Positions 19,524-27,873 of a stretch of DNA of 64,000 nucleotides are shown piece after piece (the stretch's first letter is position 1; each line of letters opens with the position of its first letter). This DNA is from Streptococcus vicugnae (lineage in GTDB: Bacteria; Bacillota; Bacilli; Lactobacillales; Streptococcaceae), in contig NZ_JAEMHW010000001.1 in NCBI RefSeq assembly GCF_016461705.1, positions 248,001-312,000 on the forward strand, read 5' to 3'. The notes under the pieces were generated by a model. That model was not told the DNA's origin. It did not search any database and saw nothing but the letters and a program-made list of their open reading frames with translations. Position numbers and translations under genes: made by a program.

Positions 19524-20276
19524 TCAGCCCTTCAACTCACTAATATCATCAATCACTTTGGCGTTCATGGTGTTAAGAGTATGAACTTCATCTTTAGTGT
19601 ATGGGAAAGTATTAAGCAAGATACCATCGATGCCTGCTGCTTGTGCGATTGCCATATCGCTAGTGAAGTCGTTGCCGACCATGACCGTTTCTTCTGGATT
19701 GAGGTTGTTTTCACTTAAAACTAGATTCATAAAATCAACTTGTGGTTTTTTCATTTTATGATCTGACGAGATATAAATCTTGTCTAAAAAATCTCGACAA
19801 CCTGTCATTTCAATTTCTGCCTGAGTGAATGCTCGCTGAGCGTTTGAAAGTAAAATAACTGTCGCTCCTGCTTCTTTAAGTGCCTTTAAAGTGACTAAAG
19901 TATTTTTATAGACTTGCAATTTTTTACGCGACAACATTCTAAAAGTTTGAGCAATGAGATTCCCCCAAGTTTCTAAATCTAAAATAATACTGTCGGTCGC
20001 GTGTTTGTGAGGGGCTTCTAGCATGAGTTCGATAAAGATAACAACCAAATCAACTTCAACATGTTGCCAAGGATAGTGTTTGCGAAGCTTTTCTTCTTGA
20101 CGTTTGATGAGTTCATCATAATTAGCTTTTAGCTCTATAGCTGAATAATCCGCACCATATGCTGCGTAAAGAGAAGCCATTTGTTGCCAAAGCATCATAT
20201 CTTCTTCATCAGTTACGATATCGACTAGCGTTCCATAAAAATCAAAAATATAATTCTGATACTGCAAATTTGCCAT
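19524..20276 (-). CDS. HAD-superfamily hydrolase with DFYGT motif I
   Basis: 250 aa of HAD subfamily IA. Motif I is IFDFYGTLVD (nucleophile D12), motif II is VILLSNAQRAF, motif III is the Lys pair in SSDHKMKKPQVDF, and motif IV is MVGNDFTSDMAIAQAAG. The second Asp of the usual DxD is replaced by Tyr. This Asp normally acts as general acid in phosphatases, so the activity may be weak or of another type. The start follows a good GAGG Shine-Dalgarno. Substrate unknown. Confidence 0.8.
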   Translation of the reverse strand: MANLQYQNYIFDFYGTLVDIVTDEEDMMLWQQMASLYAAYGADYSAIELKANYDELIKRQEEKLRKHYPWQHVEVDLVVIFIELMLEAPHKHATDSIILDLETWGNLIAQTFRMLSRKKLQVYKNTLVTLKALKEAGATVILLSNAQRAFTQAEIEMTGCRDFLDKIYISSDHKMKKPQVDFMNLVLSENNLNPEETVMVGNDFTSDMAIAQAAGIDGILLNTFPYTKDEVHTLNTMNAKVIDDISELKG

Positions 20277-20407
20277 TTTTCCTCACCTAAAAATATTATG
20301 ATTACGTTTACAAGGGCTATTATAAAAGAAAAACAATGATTTGACTAGTCTAAATAATAAAAATTGGCAATCATTTCTCAACAACTGCCAACTCCTTATT
20401 TTCTAAA

Positions 20408-20620
20408 TTAGCCGCGGAAAGCATCCAAAATGATTTTGAATTCGTCATTTGTGAGCGTAATGCCTTTACCCATTTTACTGTGGTCTGGGCTCCATGAACG
20501 AATGTCAAATTTTGGTTCAGCACCATTAAAGCTAACACGGTTCAATTCTTTTGTCCAACCTTTATCACTTTCTGATAGGGTAAGTAAGTGTTCAACGATT
20601 TCAAATTTAAATTCTGACAT
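20408..20620 (-). CDS. YdbC-family ssDNA-binding protein (PC4-like)
   Basis: 70 aa with one small alpha/beta fold: FKFEIVEHLLTLSE, then KELNRVSFNGAEPKFDIRSW, then a C-terminal helix. It matches the YdbC family, whose Lactococcus member has been shown structurally to resemble the PC4 coactivator and bind single-stranded DNA. Shine-Dalgarno GGAGG is well placed. Its in vivo role is not settled. Confidence 0.8.
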   Translation of the reverse strand: MSEFKFEIVEHLLTLSESDKGWTKELNRVSFNGAEPKFDIRSWSPDHSKMGKGITLTNDEFKIILDAFRG

Positions 20621-20731
20621 AATGATATCCTCCTACTTAATATATTCGTAAAAAATCTCTAAACTTTTGATTATTTATTTTTTTTCTTAAAAGGTGTATA
20701 ATCATTTTATCAATTTTTAGGATAAATGACT

Positions 20732-21061
20732 ATGAAAAATATTATCAAGCAATTTAAAAAGCAAGCACAAGCCTATATTGACTTTCGTGCACCACAAACA
20801 CCAGAGATTAATCTAAAATCTAACAAAATCATTACAATTATCAAGGAAGCTCAGGAAAAACACTTAGCTCTTCATGCCATCTATGACGACGAAAGTTTTA
20901 CAGGCGACTTGGTTAAATACGATGCCAAAAATAGCAAATTAATTCTGAAGAACTTTCAAAAGAATATTTCAACCATTATTCCTATCGATGACATTAAACG
21001 CTTGAGTCTTGTCCCACCAACAGTTAGAAAATCTCAACTTCAAAATCTTAACAAAAAATGA
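20732..21061 (+). CDS. Hypothetical protein, YolD-like in outline
   Basis: 109 aa, no firm family. A basic N-terminus (NIIKQFKKQAQAYIDF) is followed by a beta-rich half with SFTGDLVKYDAKNSKLILKN and a closing PIDDIKRLSL strand. This is reminiscent of the small-barrel layout of YolD-like proteins, but the match is by eye only. The frame also has an ATG at 20726; the ATG at 20732 sits 9 nt after TTAGGA and is preferred. It is divergent from ydbC. A terminator overlaps the stop codon. Confidence 0.65.
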   Translation: MKNIIKQFKKQAQAYIDFRAPQTPEINLKSNKIITIIKEAQEKHLALHAIYDDESFTGDLVKYDAKNSKLILKNFQKNISTIIPIDDIKRLSLVPPTVRKSQLQNLNKK

Positions 21062-21100
21062 ACGACCGAAACAAAAATGTTTTTAAGTCGTTCATTTTTT
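21058..21100 (+). terminator. Terminator after the YolD-like gene
   Basis: ATGAACGAC (21058-21066) pairs with GTCGTTCAT (21087-21095), followed by six T. It also ends the convergent U32 gene poorly at best. Confidence 0.75.
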
Positions 21101-21116
21101 ATTATTACTGCATTAA

Positions 21117-22406
21117 TTATGCTCGAACTGTTTTGCTTGAGCCATCATTTTTATAAAGGTTAACTAGACCTTCTTTGCAAGCACGAATCATATCTCCAGG
21201 CTGAACGGCTTGTGGGACAGTGATTGTTAACAATTCCATTGGGTTTGGAGCGCGGTCAATTTTATTGCCATCAGCATCGTGCAAGTCTTTGATTGTTGTT
21301 TCAAAGTGACGAAGACCTGGACCGTAAAATTCGACCTTATCTCCTTCGAGGATAACGTTACGTTGACGGATTGTTGCTGTCATTGTGTTTTCATCAAAGG
21401 CAATAACTTCTCCGACAAATTTATATTGTGGTATTTTACGACGAGCGCCAAAGAGTTGCTCGTTTTCTGTTGGTGTTTGGTAGTAGAAACCAGTTGCCAA
21501 TTCACGTTGGGCAACTTTCCAAAGCTCATCAAGCAATTCACCTTTGATTGCTTCAAATTTTGCTGGACTTTCTAGGTAAGCATCAACAGCTGCGCGGTAG
21601 CAGTTTGTCACTGTTGAAACATAGTGAATTGATTTCATACGACCTTCAATCTTGAAGCTATCAACACCATTATCAATCAAATCTGGCAAGTGTTCAATCA
21701 TACACATGTCAACTGATGACATTGAAAATGGTTCTGGAATTTCACCTTCAAGGCTCTTGCGTTCTTGACCAAATGGCATATCGTAAAGGTCATATTTCCA
21801 ACGACAAGATTGTGAACAACCACCACGGTTGGCATCACGGTGACTCATATGGTTAGAAAGGACACAACGTCCTGAGTAACCTATACACATAGCTCCATGA
21901 ACGAAAGCTTCAATTTCAAGTGATGTGTGTTTGCGGATTTCTGCGATTTCAGCAACACCGACTTCACGCGCTAAAACAACACGTGTCACACCAATTTCTT
22001 CCCAGAAAGCAAAAGCTTCATAGTTAGTTGTAGAAGCTTGTGTAGACACATGGACTTCTAAACCTGGTGCTTCAGTTAAACAAATAGTAATCATGGCTGG
22101 GTCTGATACGATAACAGCATCTAAGCCCATGTCACGAAGTTGACGGAACCACTCTCCTGCACCGACTTCGTTTCCTTCGTGAGTAACCATGTTGGCTGCG
22201 ACGTGCACGCGAGCACCACGAGCATGGGCATAATTAATCCCTTCTTGCAATTCTTCCATAGAGAAGTTACCAGCACGGCTACGAAGACCGTATTGTTGAC
22301 CACCTACAAAGACTGCATCTGCTCCATAATCAACAGCGACTTTTAATTTTTCAAGTGTTCCAGCAGGTGCTAAAACCTCTGGACGTTTAAACGTATTTTT
22401 TGACAT
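21117..22406 (-). CDS. U32 family protein, tRNA uridine hydroxylation (TrhP2-like)
   Basis: 429 aa. The U32 N-terminal domain starts RPEVLAPAGTLEKLKVAVDYGADAV. The iron-sulfur cysteines lie in AMCIGYSGRC and GGCSQSCRWKYD. A C-terminal beta-barrel extension begins around FVGEVIAFDENTM. U32 proteins of this type (E. coli TrhP/YegQ; B. subtilis YrrO) use prephenate-dependent chemistry to make 5-hydroxyuridine at tRNA position 34. The old name collagenase-like peptidase is misleading. It is preceded 135 bp upstream by a shorter paralogue, the same pairing as yrrN-yrrO. Confidence 0.85.
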   Translation of the reverse strand: MSKNTFKRPEVLAPAGTLEKLKVAVDYGADAVFVGGQQYGLRSRAGNFSMEELQEGINYAHARGARVHVAANMVTHEGNEVGAGEWFRQLRDMGLDAVIVSDPAMITICLTEAPGLEVHVSTQASTTNYEAFAFWEEIGVTRVVLAREVGVAEIAEIRKHTSLEIEAFVHGAMCIGYSGRCVLSNHMSHRDANRGGCSQSCRWKYDLYDMPFGQERKSLEGEIPEPFSMSSVDMCMIEHLPDLIDNGVDSFKIEGRMKSIHYVSTVTNCYRAAVDAYLESPAKFEAIKGELLDELWKVAQRELATGFYYQTPTENEQLFGARRKIPQYKFVGEVIAFDENTMTATIRQRNVILEGDKVEFYGPGLRHFETTIKDLHDADGNKIDRAPNPMELLTITVPQAVQPGDMIRACKEGLVNLYKNDGSSKTVRA

Positions 22407-22541
22407 TATAATCTTCCTATTTTCAAGATAGTAAAAATGATTTTTGATAAAAGCTAAGCTTTATCCATTTAACTTTGTTTTTTTGCTTATCATGCCCTGA
22501 AATAGTAACTCAATCATGATAAAGCAGCGATTTGCGTGAAC

Positions 22542-23468
22542 TTATTTCACTTCTTCTGGATCAAATTCGTAGAATCCAGTTCCAAGCGTACGACCTTTTG
22601 GATGTAATTTACGGATTTCTTCATCAAACAAGAAGGCTTGATCTGATGTAAATTCTCCAGCTTCCATCAATTCTTTTGTTTTCACAAAGATTTTTGCGAT
22701 TTCAACAAAATCATGACCAGGACAATAAAGCCCTTCTAATTTCCAATGAGTGTAGTTATGCTCTACCAATTCTGTTAATTTTGGCATCATATCAAGGTCA
22801 TCGGTATCAAAGATGTGTGTCCCGTGTTTGTCTTCATAAATAGAGTAGTGAGTGTCTTTATCACTTGGTTCAGCAAGGAAAAGACCACGTTCACGTGTTT
22901 TTTCATCATCGATGTGTGTAAAATTATAATAATTTTGCAACAACGGACGTTTTGAATGATGAATAACAGTTGCTCCGTAAACAAGCACTTCAGCTGGGTA
23001 ACGAAGGTTTTCTGACATTTTGAATAATTCTTCTGATGGAATTTCGCGAGCTAAAACTGTTTCACTGGCACCGTGATCACCCCAGAAATTCACTTGACGA
23101 CTTGATGTCACGAAAACTGATGCATCGTAAATCATCTTGAAGTTGTAGCCTTCATGTTTGTTGATGTGGAAAAGACCAGCATCACAAGCCACAACATAAT
23201 CTGCTTTGATTTCTTTCAAGAAATCAAGGTATGGTCGAACGGCATTAATCATGTCTTGGTGCAACAAAGCATTGCAAGCAACACTCAATTCTTTACCAGC
23301 ATCATGAACCAATGTCGCAATTTCACGAAGTTCATCGTAAGTGAAATTGTGCGGTAAACGCAAACCATAATTTTTTTCACCCACATAAATGCGGTCAACA
23401 CCTGCTTCTAAGAGCTCTTTAACTTGCTCAATAGACTCAGCTGTCGCAGTAATAATTATTTTTTCCAT
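22542..23468 (-). CDS. U32 family protein (TrhP1-like)
   Basis: 308 aa. It has the U32 fold (IIITATAESIEQVKELLEAGVDRIYVG) but lacks the C-terminal barrel and the Cys-rich GGCSQSC segment of its neighbour. It corresponds in size and position to B. subtilis YrrN/TrhP1, which works with TrhP2 in ho5U34 formation. No Shine-Dalgarno is visible. The promoter -10 (TATAAT, 23478-23483) is only 9 nt before the ATG, so the message may be leaderless or nearly so. Confidence 0.8.
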   Translation of the reverse strand: MEKIIITATAESIEQVKELLEAGVDRIYVGEKNYGLRLPHNFTYDELREIATLVHDAGKELSVACNALLHQDMINAVRPYLDFLKEIKADYVVACDAGLFHINKHEGYNFKMIYDASVFVTSSRQVNFWGDHGASETVLAREIPSEELFKMSENLRYPAEVLVYGATVIHHSKRPLLQNYYNFTHIDDEKTRERGLFLAEPSDKDTHYSIYEDKHGTHIFDTDDLDMMPKLTELVEHNYTHWKLEGLYCPGHDFVEIAKIFVKTKELMEAGEFTSDQAFLFDEEIRKLHPKGRTLGTGFYEFDPEEVK

Positions 23469-23477
23469 AACGTTTTA

Positions 23478-23534
23478 ATTATACCACTCCTATAACAATT
23501 CGTCACAGATCTCCTCAGAATCCTATTGTTATAG
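23478..23534 (-). promoter_or_regulatory. TrhP1 promoter with upstream 10-bp inverted repeat
   Basis: An extended -10 TGGTATAAT is read on the minus strand (TATAAT at 23478-23483). Upstream, CTATAACAAT (23490-23499) and ATTGTTATAG (23525-23534) are perfect inverted repeats 25 bp apart, covering the -35 region. They may be an operator pair; no known regulator matches. Confidence 0.4.
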
Positions 23535-23738
23535 CTTTCTAAAGTATTTTAAGTAAGCTTCAGAATGAGCAAAACTTTATGAGAGGAGAGGCTCAAAAAG
23601 AAATCCTCATTTTGAAACAAAAAAGAGGAACAACTATTTTAAACATATTTTTAGGCAAGAGTCAAGGTCTTTTTTAAAAAAAGGTGACAAATTCATTAAT
23701 TTGTGGTATCATATCAGTTGAATTAGAGGAGAGGGATT

Positions 23739-24023
23739 ATGTCAACACCGTTAAAGCAACATAAAGACCTTGAAGAGCAACATCTTCAAGAAAACGATAC
23801 CCCTAAATTTTACGAATTTCAGGAAATTAATCACAGAAGCGCTAAGCTCAAGGAACTCATGTTCTTTGCCCGTATCGCTTTATTTAGTGTTTCTACAGTT
23901 GTGGTATCTTTCTTTTTACTAGTCTTGAATCTAGCTCCAATCTGGGCTTTCCTATTTGCCTCTCTCATTAGCCTAGCAATTACTTCAGCTATTTCAAGTA
24001 TTATTTGGTCACTAAGACATTGA
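23739..24023 (+). CDS. DUF3270-like small membrane protein
   Basis: 94 aa. A hydrophilic, charged N-terminus (~45 residues) is followed by two transmembrane helices (~46-65 and 68-88) that end with SLRH. It resembles the streptococcal DUF3270 family; function unknown. Good Shine-Dalgarno (GAGGAGAGGG). An extended -10 (TGTGGTATCAT) is at about 23702-23712. Monocistronic, followed by a terminator. Confidence 0.7.
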   Translation: MSTPLKQHKDLEEQHLQENDTPKFYEFQEINHRSAKLKELMFFARIALFSVSTVVVSFFLLVLNLAPIWAFLFASLISLAITSAISSIIWSLRH

Positions 24024-24028
24024 TAAAC

Positions 24029-24052
24029 AAAACTCCCATTACTGGGAGTTTT
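24029..24052 (+). terminator. Terminator of the DUF3270-like gene
   Basis: AAAACTCCCA pairs perfectly with TGGGAGTTTT around TTAC, with further T. Confidence 0.85.
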
Positions 24053-24056
24053 TTAA

Positions 24057-24077
24057 TTATTGTCATCATGACAATAA
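24057..24077. repeat. Perfect 21-bp palindrome between two terminators
   Basis: TTATTGTCAT (24057-24066), one central C, then its exact inverse complement ATGACAATAA (24068-24077). It sits between the terminators of convergent genes, so it does not look like a promoter operator. Its near-zero loop makes an RNA hairpin unlikely; a protein-binding DNA site is more likely. Confidence 0.5.
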
Positions 24078-24107
24078 AAAAGGCTGAGACAAAATGCTCA
24101 GCCTTTT
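24078..24107 (-). terminator. Terminator of the hprK-lgt-DUF948-YtxH operon
   Basis: AAAAGGCTGAG pairs perfectly with CTCAGCCTTTT around an 8-nt loop. The minus-strand side continues into T. Confidence 0.85.
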
Positions 24108-24110
24108 CTA

Positions 24111-24590
24111 TTATTCTTTAGTATCTTCTTCTGATTTTTCAGATTCAGTTTTTGTTTCATTAGATGGTGTTTCATCTTTTGCTGTGTAGTCAATGATAAT
24201 ATCAGCAACTTCAGCTTCTGTATCTTCTTTCACATCTTCTGCTTCATCAACAGCATCAGACACTTTTGAAGTGAATTCTGATACTTTTTCAGATGCATAA
24301 TCAGCAGCAGCTTGTCCTTTTTCTTTGACTACTTCAAGAAATTCATCAGTTGTTAATTCACCTGATTCAAATTTTTGTTTGTAGTCATTGAATGTATCGA
24401 CTGCCAAGTCAGTATATTCTGTTGCCTTATCTTTTGCTTTTTGATGGTATTCAGAAGGATTTTCTTTATAAGCTTGATATGCTTTGGTTGCTTTTTTCTG
24501 TAATTCTTTACCTTTTTCGGTAGATAGGAAATAGGCAGCAGCAGCACCTGAGGCAACACCGATAATCACATTTTTCAATAATTTACTCAT
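24111..24590 (-). CDS. YtxH-domain membrane-associated protein
   Basis: 159 aa. It starts with the YtxH motif: an N-terminal glycine/alanine-rich transmembrane segment (NVIIGVASGAAAAYFLST) followed by EKGKELQKK. Then come amphipathic repeats and a very acidic tail (SNETKTESEKSEEDTKE). Its start overlaps the end of the DUF948 gene by 8 nt. The AAGGAG Shine-Dalgarno lies inside that gene, indicating translational coupling. Function unknown; relatives are linked to envelope stress. Confidence 0.8.
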   Translation of the reverse strand: MSKLLKNVIIGVASGAAAAYFLSTEKGKELQKKATKAYQAYKENPSEYHQKAKDKATEYTDLAVDTFNDYKQKFESGELTTDEFLEVVKEKGQAAADYASEKVSEFTSKVSDAVDEAEDVKEDTEAEVADIIIDYTAKDETPSNETKTESEKSEEDTKE

Positions 24591-25002
24591 GCTTTTTCTC
24601 CTTTTTTAAAATTTTTGAGGTAACTTTACCAACAGCAAAAGCTGCACTAGCTTTACCAACATTTGATGTCGCTTGAGAAGCTTTTTGAGATAAGTGTCGA
24701 GCTTGAGCATTCAAGTCAGAAACTGTCTCTGAAAGATCAGCGACCGCCACAAACAAAGGATCAATTGTTGAAACCTTGCCATTGACATCTTCTACTAAAA
24801 CATTTGCTTTAGCTAGGATTTCATTAGCTTGGTGAAGTGATACATTAACATCACTAGTCAACACTTTAATCGTTTGTTTTGATTCCTCAATAGTCTCATT
24901 AACAACATCAACTGTTTTATATAGTTTAACACCAATTGGTACAAAAACGCCAACCAAAACTGCAAAAGCAATGGCTAAAATTAATAGAGCTACTTCTAAC
25001 AT
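24583..25002 (-). CDS. DUF948-domain membrane protein
   Basis: 139 aa. One N-terminal transmembrane helix (ALLILAIAFAVLVGVFVPIG) is followed by a long helical, coiled-coil-like region with regular heptads and a basic end (KILKKEKKHE). This is the DUF948 pattern usually paired with YtxH. It is third in the hprK-lgt operon. GGAGA Shine-Dalgarno before ATG. Function unknown. Confidence 0.8.
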   Translation of the reverse strand: MLEVALLILAIAFAVLVGVFVPIGVKLYKTVDVVNETIEESKQTIKVLTSDVNVSLHQANEILAKANVLVEDVNGKVSTIDPLFVAVADLSETVSDLNAQARHLSQKASQATSNVGKASAAFAVGKVTSKILKKEKKHE

Positions 25003-25025
25003 CTTATCTCCTATCTACAAAACAC

Positions 25026-25808
25026 CTATTCTTGATAGTATGGAATGTCTTTTTGCTTTCTTCTCCATACAATCATCACTAAACCAACCAAGATTAATAT
25101 CGCTGACAACCATTGTGACACGCGCATGCCAAGGAACATCAAACTGTCAGTTCGCATCCCCTCAATCACAAAACGTCCAAAACCATACCAAATCAAATAA
25201 AAGAATGTCACTTCACCTCGTTTTAAGAAGTGTGGACGATGTCTTACGCTCATAATAATGATAAAACCAAGTAAGTTCCATAGCGACTCATATAAGAAAG
25301 TCGGAACCCGATAACTACCATCAATGTACATCTGATTCTTAATAAAATCTGGTAAGTAATTGAGGCTTTTAACAGCTTTACCGTAAGCTTCTTGATTGAC
25401 AAAGTTTCCCCAACGACCAATAGCTTGCGCAATCATAACCCCAGGAGCAGCAATATCCAAAAAGTCAAGCGGGTTAATCGCATGGTAGTAAGAAAAGATA
25501 AATAGAACAATCGCTCCAGTAATCAATCCACCATAAATGGCTAAACCACCATGCCATATCGCAAAAATCTCTGTCCAAGGTTGGCTAGTGTAATACTGCC
25601 AATCAAAGATAACATAATACAATCTAGCTCCGATAATAGCTAAAGGAAAAGCAACCAAGATAAAATCTAAGATATCATCAGGAATAATCTTTCGACGAGG
25701 GGCTTCTTTCATGGCCAAGTAAACAGCAAGAAGCATACCTGACACAATGAAAAGAGCGTACCAACGAATAGCAAACGGACCAATTTGAATCGCAATCGGA
25801 TTAATCAT
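25026..25808 (-). CDS. lgt: Prolipoprotein diacylglyceryl transferase
   Basis: Transfers diacylglycerol from phosphatidylglycerol to the lipobox Cys of prolipoproteins, the first step of lipoprotein maturation at the membrane. 260 aa with about seven transmembrane helices. Conserved HGGLAIYGG (86-94) and the Lgt signature [10 protein letters not shown] (131-140) are present. Its ATG overlaps the hprK stop (TAATG), so it is tightly coupled to hprK. The lipoprotein at 35396 would be a substrate. Confidence 0.95.
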   Translation of the reverse strand: MINPIAIQIGPFAIRWYALFIVSGMLLAVYLAMKEAPRRKIIPDDILDFILVAFPLAIIGARLYYVIFDWQYYTSQPWTEIFAIWHGGLAIYGGLITGAIVLFIFSYYHAINPLDFLDIAAPGVMIAQAIGRWGNFVNQEAYGKAVKSLNYLPDFIKNQMYIDGSYRVPTFLYESLWNLLGFIIIMSVRHRPHFLKRGEVTFFYLIWYGFGRFVIEGMRTDSLMFLGMRVSQWLSAILILVGLVMIVWRRKQKDIPYYQE

Positions 25809-26737
25809 TAATTTTCCTCATTCTTGGTAATTAATTGTGTCAAACGTTCTTCAAATGTCTTAGTAGCATCAAATCCCATTTGTTTAGCACGATAGTTCAT
25901 AGCAGCTGCTTCGATAACAACAGACATGTTTCGACCAGTTTGAACTGGGATGCGAAGACGTGGGATTTTAACACCTGACAATTCAAGTTCTTCATTACCA
26001 TTTCCAAGACGGTCAAAGACTTTTCCTGATTCAAAGTTTTCAAGATAGATAGCCAATTGAACTTGTGAAGAATCCTTAACAGCACTCGCACCGTAAAGAC
26101 TCATCACATCAATAATCCCAACACCACGGATTTCTAGCAAATGACGTAGAATCTCAGCAGGTTCACCCCAAAGTGTTTCTTCATCTTTAGCAAAAACATC
26201 CACACGGTCATCAGCCACAAGACGGTGACCACGTTTAACTAACTCAAGACCAGTTTCACTTTTACCAATACCAGAATCACCTTGGATCAAAACCCCCATG
26301 CCATATATATCCATTAGAACCCCATGAACACTAGTACGTTCTGCCAAACAAGAATCTAGATACCATGACATTTCACCAGATAAGCGACTAGTTGGCACAT
26401 GACTTTGTAAAATAGCAATGCCTTTTTCCTTAGCAGCAGTAATCATTTCTTCTGGAATGGCCAAATTACGTGCCACAATAAGGGCTGGTGTTTCTGGCTT
26501 TATCATTTCTCTCAAAACATGACGACGATTATGTGAGGTCATTTTTGTGAGATAAGACCACTCTTTCATTCCCAAAAGTTGCAAACGCTCTGGTGAATAA
26601 TAATCAAAATAGCCAGTCATTTCAAGACCTGGACGTGAAATATCTGACGTTGTAATCTCTTTTGATAATAAGTCATCATCACCGTAGATAACATCAAGTT
26701 TTACCTTGTCTACTAACATTTTTACAGTAACTGACAT
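25808..26737 (-). CDS. hprK: HPr kinase/phosphorylase
   Basis: Bifunctional sensor of carbon status. It phosphorylates HPr on Ser46 and reverses this; P-Ser-HPr is the corepressor of CcpA. 309 aa, usual length. Walker A GDSGIGKS is at 153-160, catalytic His138 in SVHGV, and the family signature [17 protein letters not shown] lies further on. First gene of the hprK-lgt-DUF948-ytxH operon. The Shine-Dalgarno is weak (TGAGAC). CcpA, its partner in repression, is encoded at the right end of the window. Confidence 0.96.
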   Translation of the reverse strand: MSVTVKMLVDKVKLDVIYGDDDLLSKEITTSDISRPGLEMTGYFDYYSPERLQLLGMKEWSYLTKMTSHNRRHVLREMIKPETPALIVARNLAIPEEMITAAKEKGIAILQSHVPTSRLSGEMSWYLDSCLAERTSVHGVLMDIYGMGVLIQGDSGIGKSETGLELVKRGHRLVADDRVDVFAKDEETLWGEPAEILRHLLEIRGVGIIDVMSLYGASAVKDSSQVQLAIYLENFESGKVFDRLGNGNEELELSGVKIPRLRIPVQTGRNMSVVIEAAAMNYRAKQMGFDATKTFEERLTQLITKNEEN

Positions 26738-26856
26738 GTCTCATACCATGAACTTTTTACAAAAAATGTAAATGAATTGAAAACATCAAAAATAGGGAAC
26801 TAGTCCATTTTCAATGATTTAACAATTCTGTTCAATCCTTTTCCTCTTTTTTCATT

Positions 26857-26862
26857 ATTATA
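26857..26862 (-). promoter_or_regulatory. hprK operon -10
   Basis: Minus-strand TGATATAAT is an extended -10. The start site would be near 26850, leaving a leader of roughly 110 nt. Confidence 0.5.
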
Positions 26863-26940
26863 TCATAATCATGCTAAAAAGTAAGCGCTCACGCAGGGTT
26901 TTCAAAGATTAATTATTAGCCACTACGTTCACGAAATAAT

Positions 26941-26970
26941 AAAAAAGGCTTAGAAATTTCCAAACCTTTT
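26941..26970 (-). terminator. Terminator after the PspC gene
   Basis: AAAAGG-C-TT-A-GAAA pairs with TTTC-C-AA-A-CCTTTT with two mismatches. On the minus strand a T run follows. Confidence 0.6.
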
Positions 26971-27054
26971 CTTGTTTCTTAAGACTGCAATAAGTTCCTG
27001 TTATACTTATCTAGTCTTTTTGACTGCAACATTAAAAACTCAATCTGTCAGTGA

Positions 27055-27336
27055 TTACCAGAACCAGCCGTCATTGTCATCGTCATCATCGACAACTTCA
27101 GCATCCTTTCTTCTACGCGGACCAGTACCATATTGATCACGTGTAATATCTTCTTTGTAAGGAAGAAAAATTGCTAAGAGGATGTAAAGCACAATGCCAA
27201 AACCATAAAAGTACATTAACAATGCTGCCAGGACACGTGTTAACGGTAAATCCCAGCCAAACTTATCAGCAATTCCGGCACAAACACCACAAACCAGTTT
27301 ATTTTTTCGCTGTTTATAAAGAGCTGATTTCACCAT
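27055..27336 (-). CDS. PspC-domain protein
   Basis: 93 aa. The PspC motif LYKQRKNKLVCGVCAGIADKFG is followed by one strong transmembrane stretch (VLAALLMYFYGFGIVLYILLAIFLP). The tail is acidic (DDDDDNDGWFW). Such proteins are linked to envelope stress. GGAAGGGA Shine-Dalgarno. It is separate from hprK by its own terminator. Confidence 0.85.
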   Translation of the reverse strand: MVKSALYKQRKNKLVCGVCAGIADKFGWDLPLTRVLAALLMYFYGFGIVLYILLAIFLPYKEDITRDQYGTGPRRRKDAEVVDDDDDNDGWFW

Positions 27337-27396
27337 TATCCCTTCCTTCTTTTACTATAACTATTATACCTAATCCCTTCTAAAATAAAATCAGCC

Positions 27397-27873
27397 TTAC
27401 GACTGATTTTTAGAAGCAGGATTTTTTTCAAAAAAACTTGTCTCTTCTACTTTGATTAATTTTCCGTGACAACGGCCACAGCGGTATTTTTGGGTATTAA
27501 CGCGACGTTTTCTGTGATAATTTTGTCCACATTTTTGACATTTATAATAATGAAAATGCTCATTTCTTGTCATTGATGGAGCATAGCGAAGACCATCTAC
27601 TTTTTGCAGTAACTGCTTGAAATCCGCATCAGTATGCTTGTAGCCTTTTCCTTCAAAGTATAGATGATAGTGACATAGTTCATGCCGAACAATTTTTCGG
27701 AAAATATCACTTCCAAATGTCTCAAATATCTTGGGATTAAAATCAAGATGACCATCAGCAGGAAAAAATCGACCGCCAGTTGTCCGTAAACGACTATTCC
27801 AAACAGCTATATGACGGAATTCTTTGCCAAAATCTTCTAGTGATACTCTTTTGACGTAATCAGTTAAATTCAC
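27397..27873 (-). CDS. SprT-like zinc metalloprotease-fold protein
   Basis: 158 aa. The zinc site is HELCH in [19 protein letters not shown]-terminal zinc ribbon has two CxxC pairs (KCQKCG, RCGRC). In eukaryotes SprT-domain proteins (Spartan) remove DNA-protein crosslinks; the bacterial role is not established. The start is a GTG that overlaps the last 14 nt of tex, so it is translationally coupled to it. Confidence 0.87.
   Translation of the reverse strand: MNLTDYVKRVSLEDFGKEFRHIAVWNSRLRTTGGRFFPADGHLDFNPKIFETFGSDIFRKIVRHELCHYHLYFEGKGYKHTDADFKQLLQKVDGLRYAPSMTRNEHFHYYKCQKCGQNYHRKRRVNTQKYRCGRCHGKLIKVEETSFFEKNPASKNQS

Larger units (their letters stand above)
26738..27054. other. Region between the PspC gene and hprK
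   Basis: 317 bp without an ORF. It holds the hprK promoter (TATAAT at 26857-26862 on the minus strand). An imperfect hairpin at 26941-26970 serves as the PspC-gene terminator. A cre-like core GTAAGCGCTCAC begins at 26881, only partly matching the consensus. Confidence 0.45.

Noticed and set aside
24353..24559. 68-aa ORF overlapping the YtxH gene in another frame
   Set aside because: Shadow frame of a recognisable YtxH gene with a good start and coupling.
26881..26892. cre-like GTAAGCGCTCAC near hprK
   Set aside because: Only the central core fits; the outer positions do not match and it is upstream of the -10 by about 20 bp without a second site.
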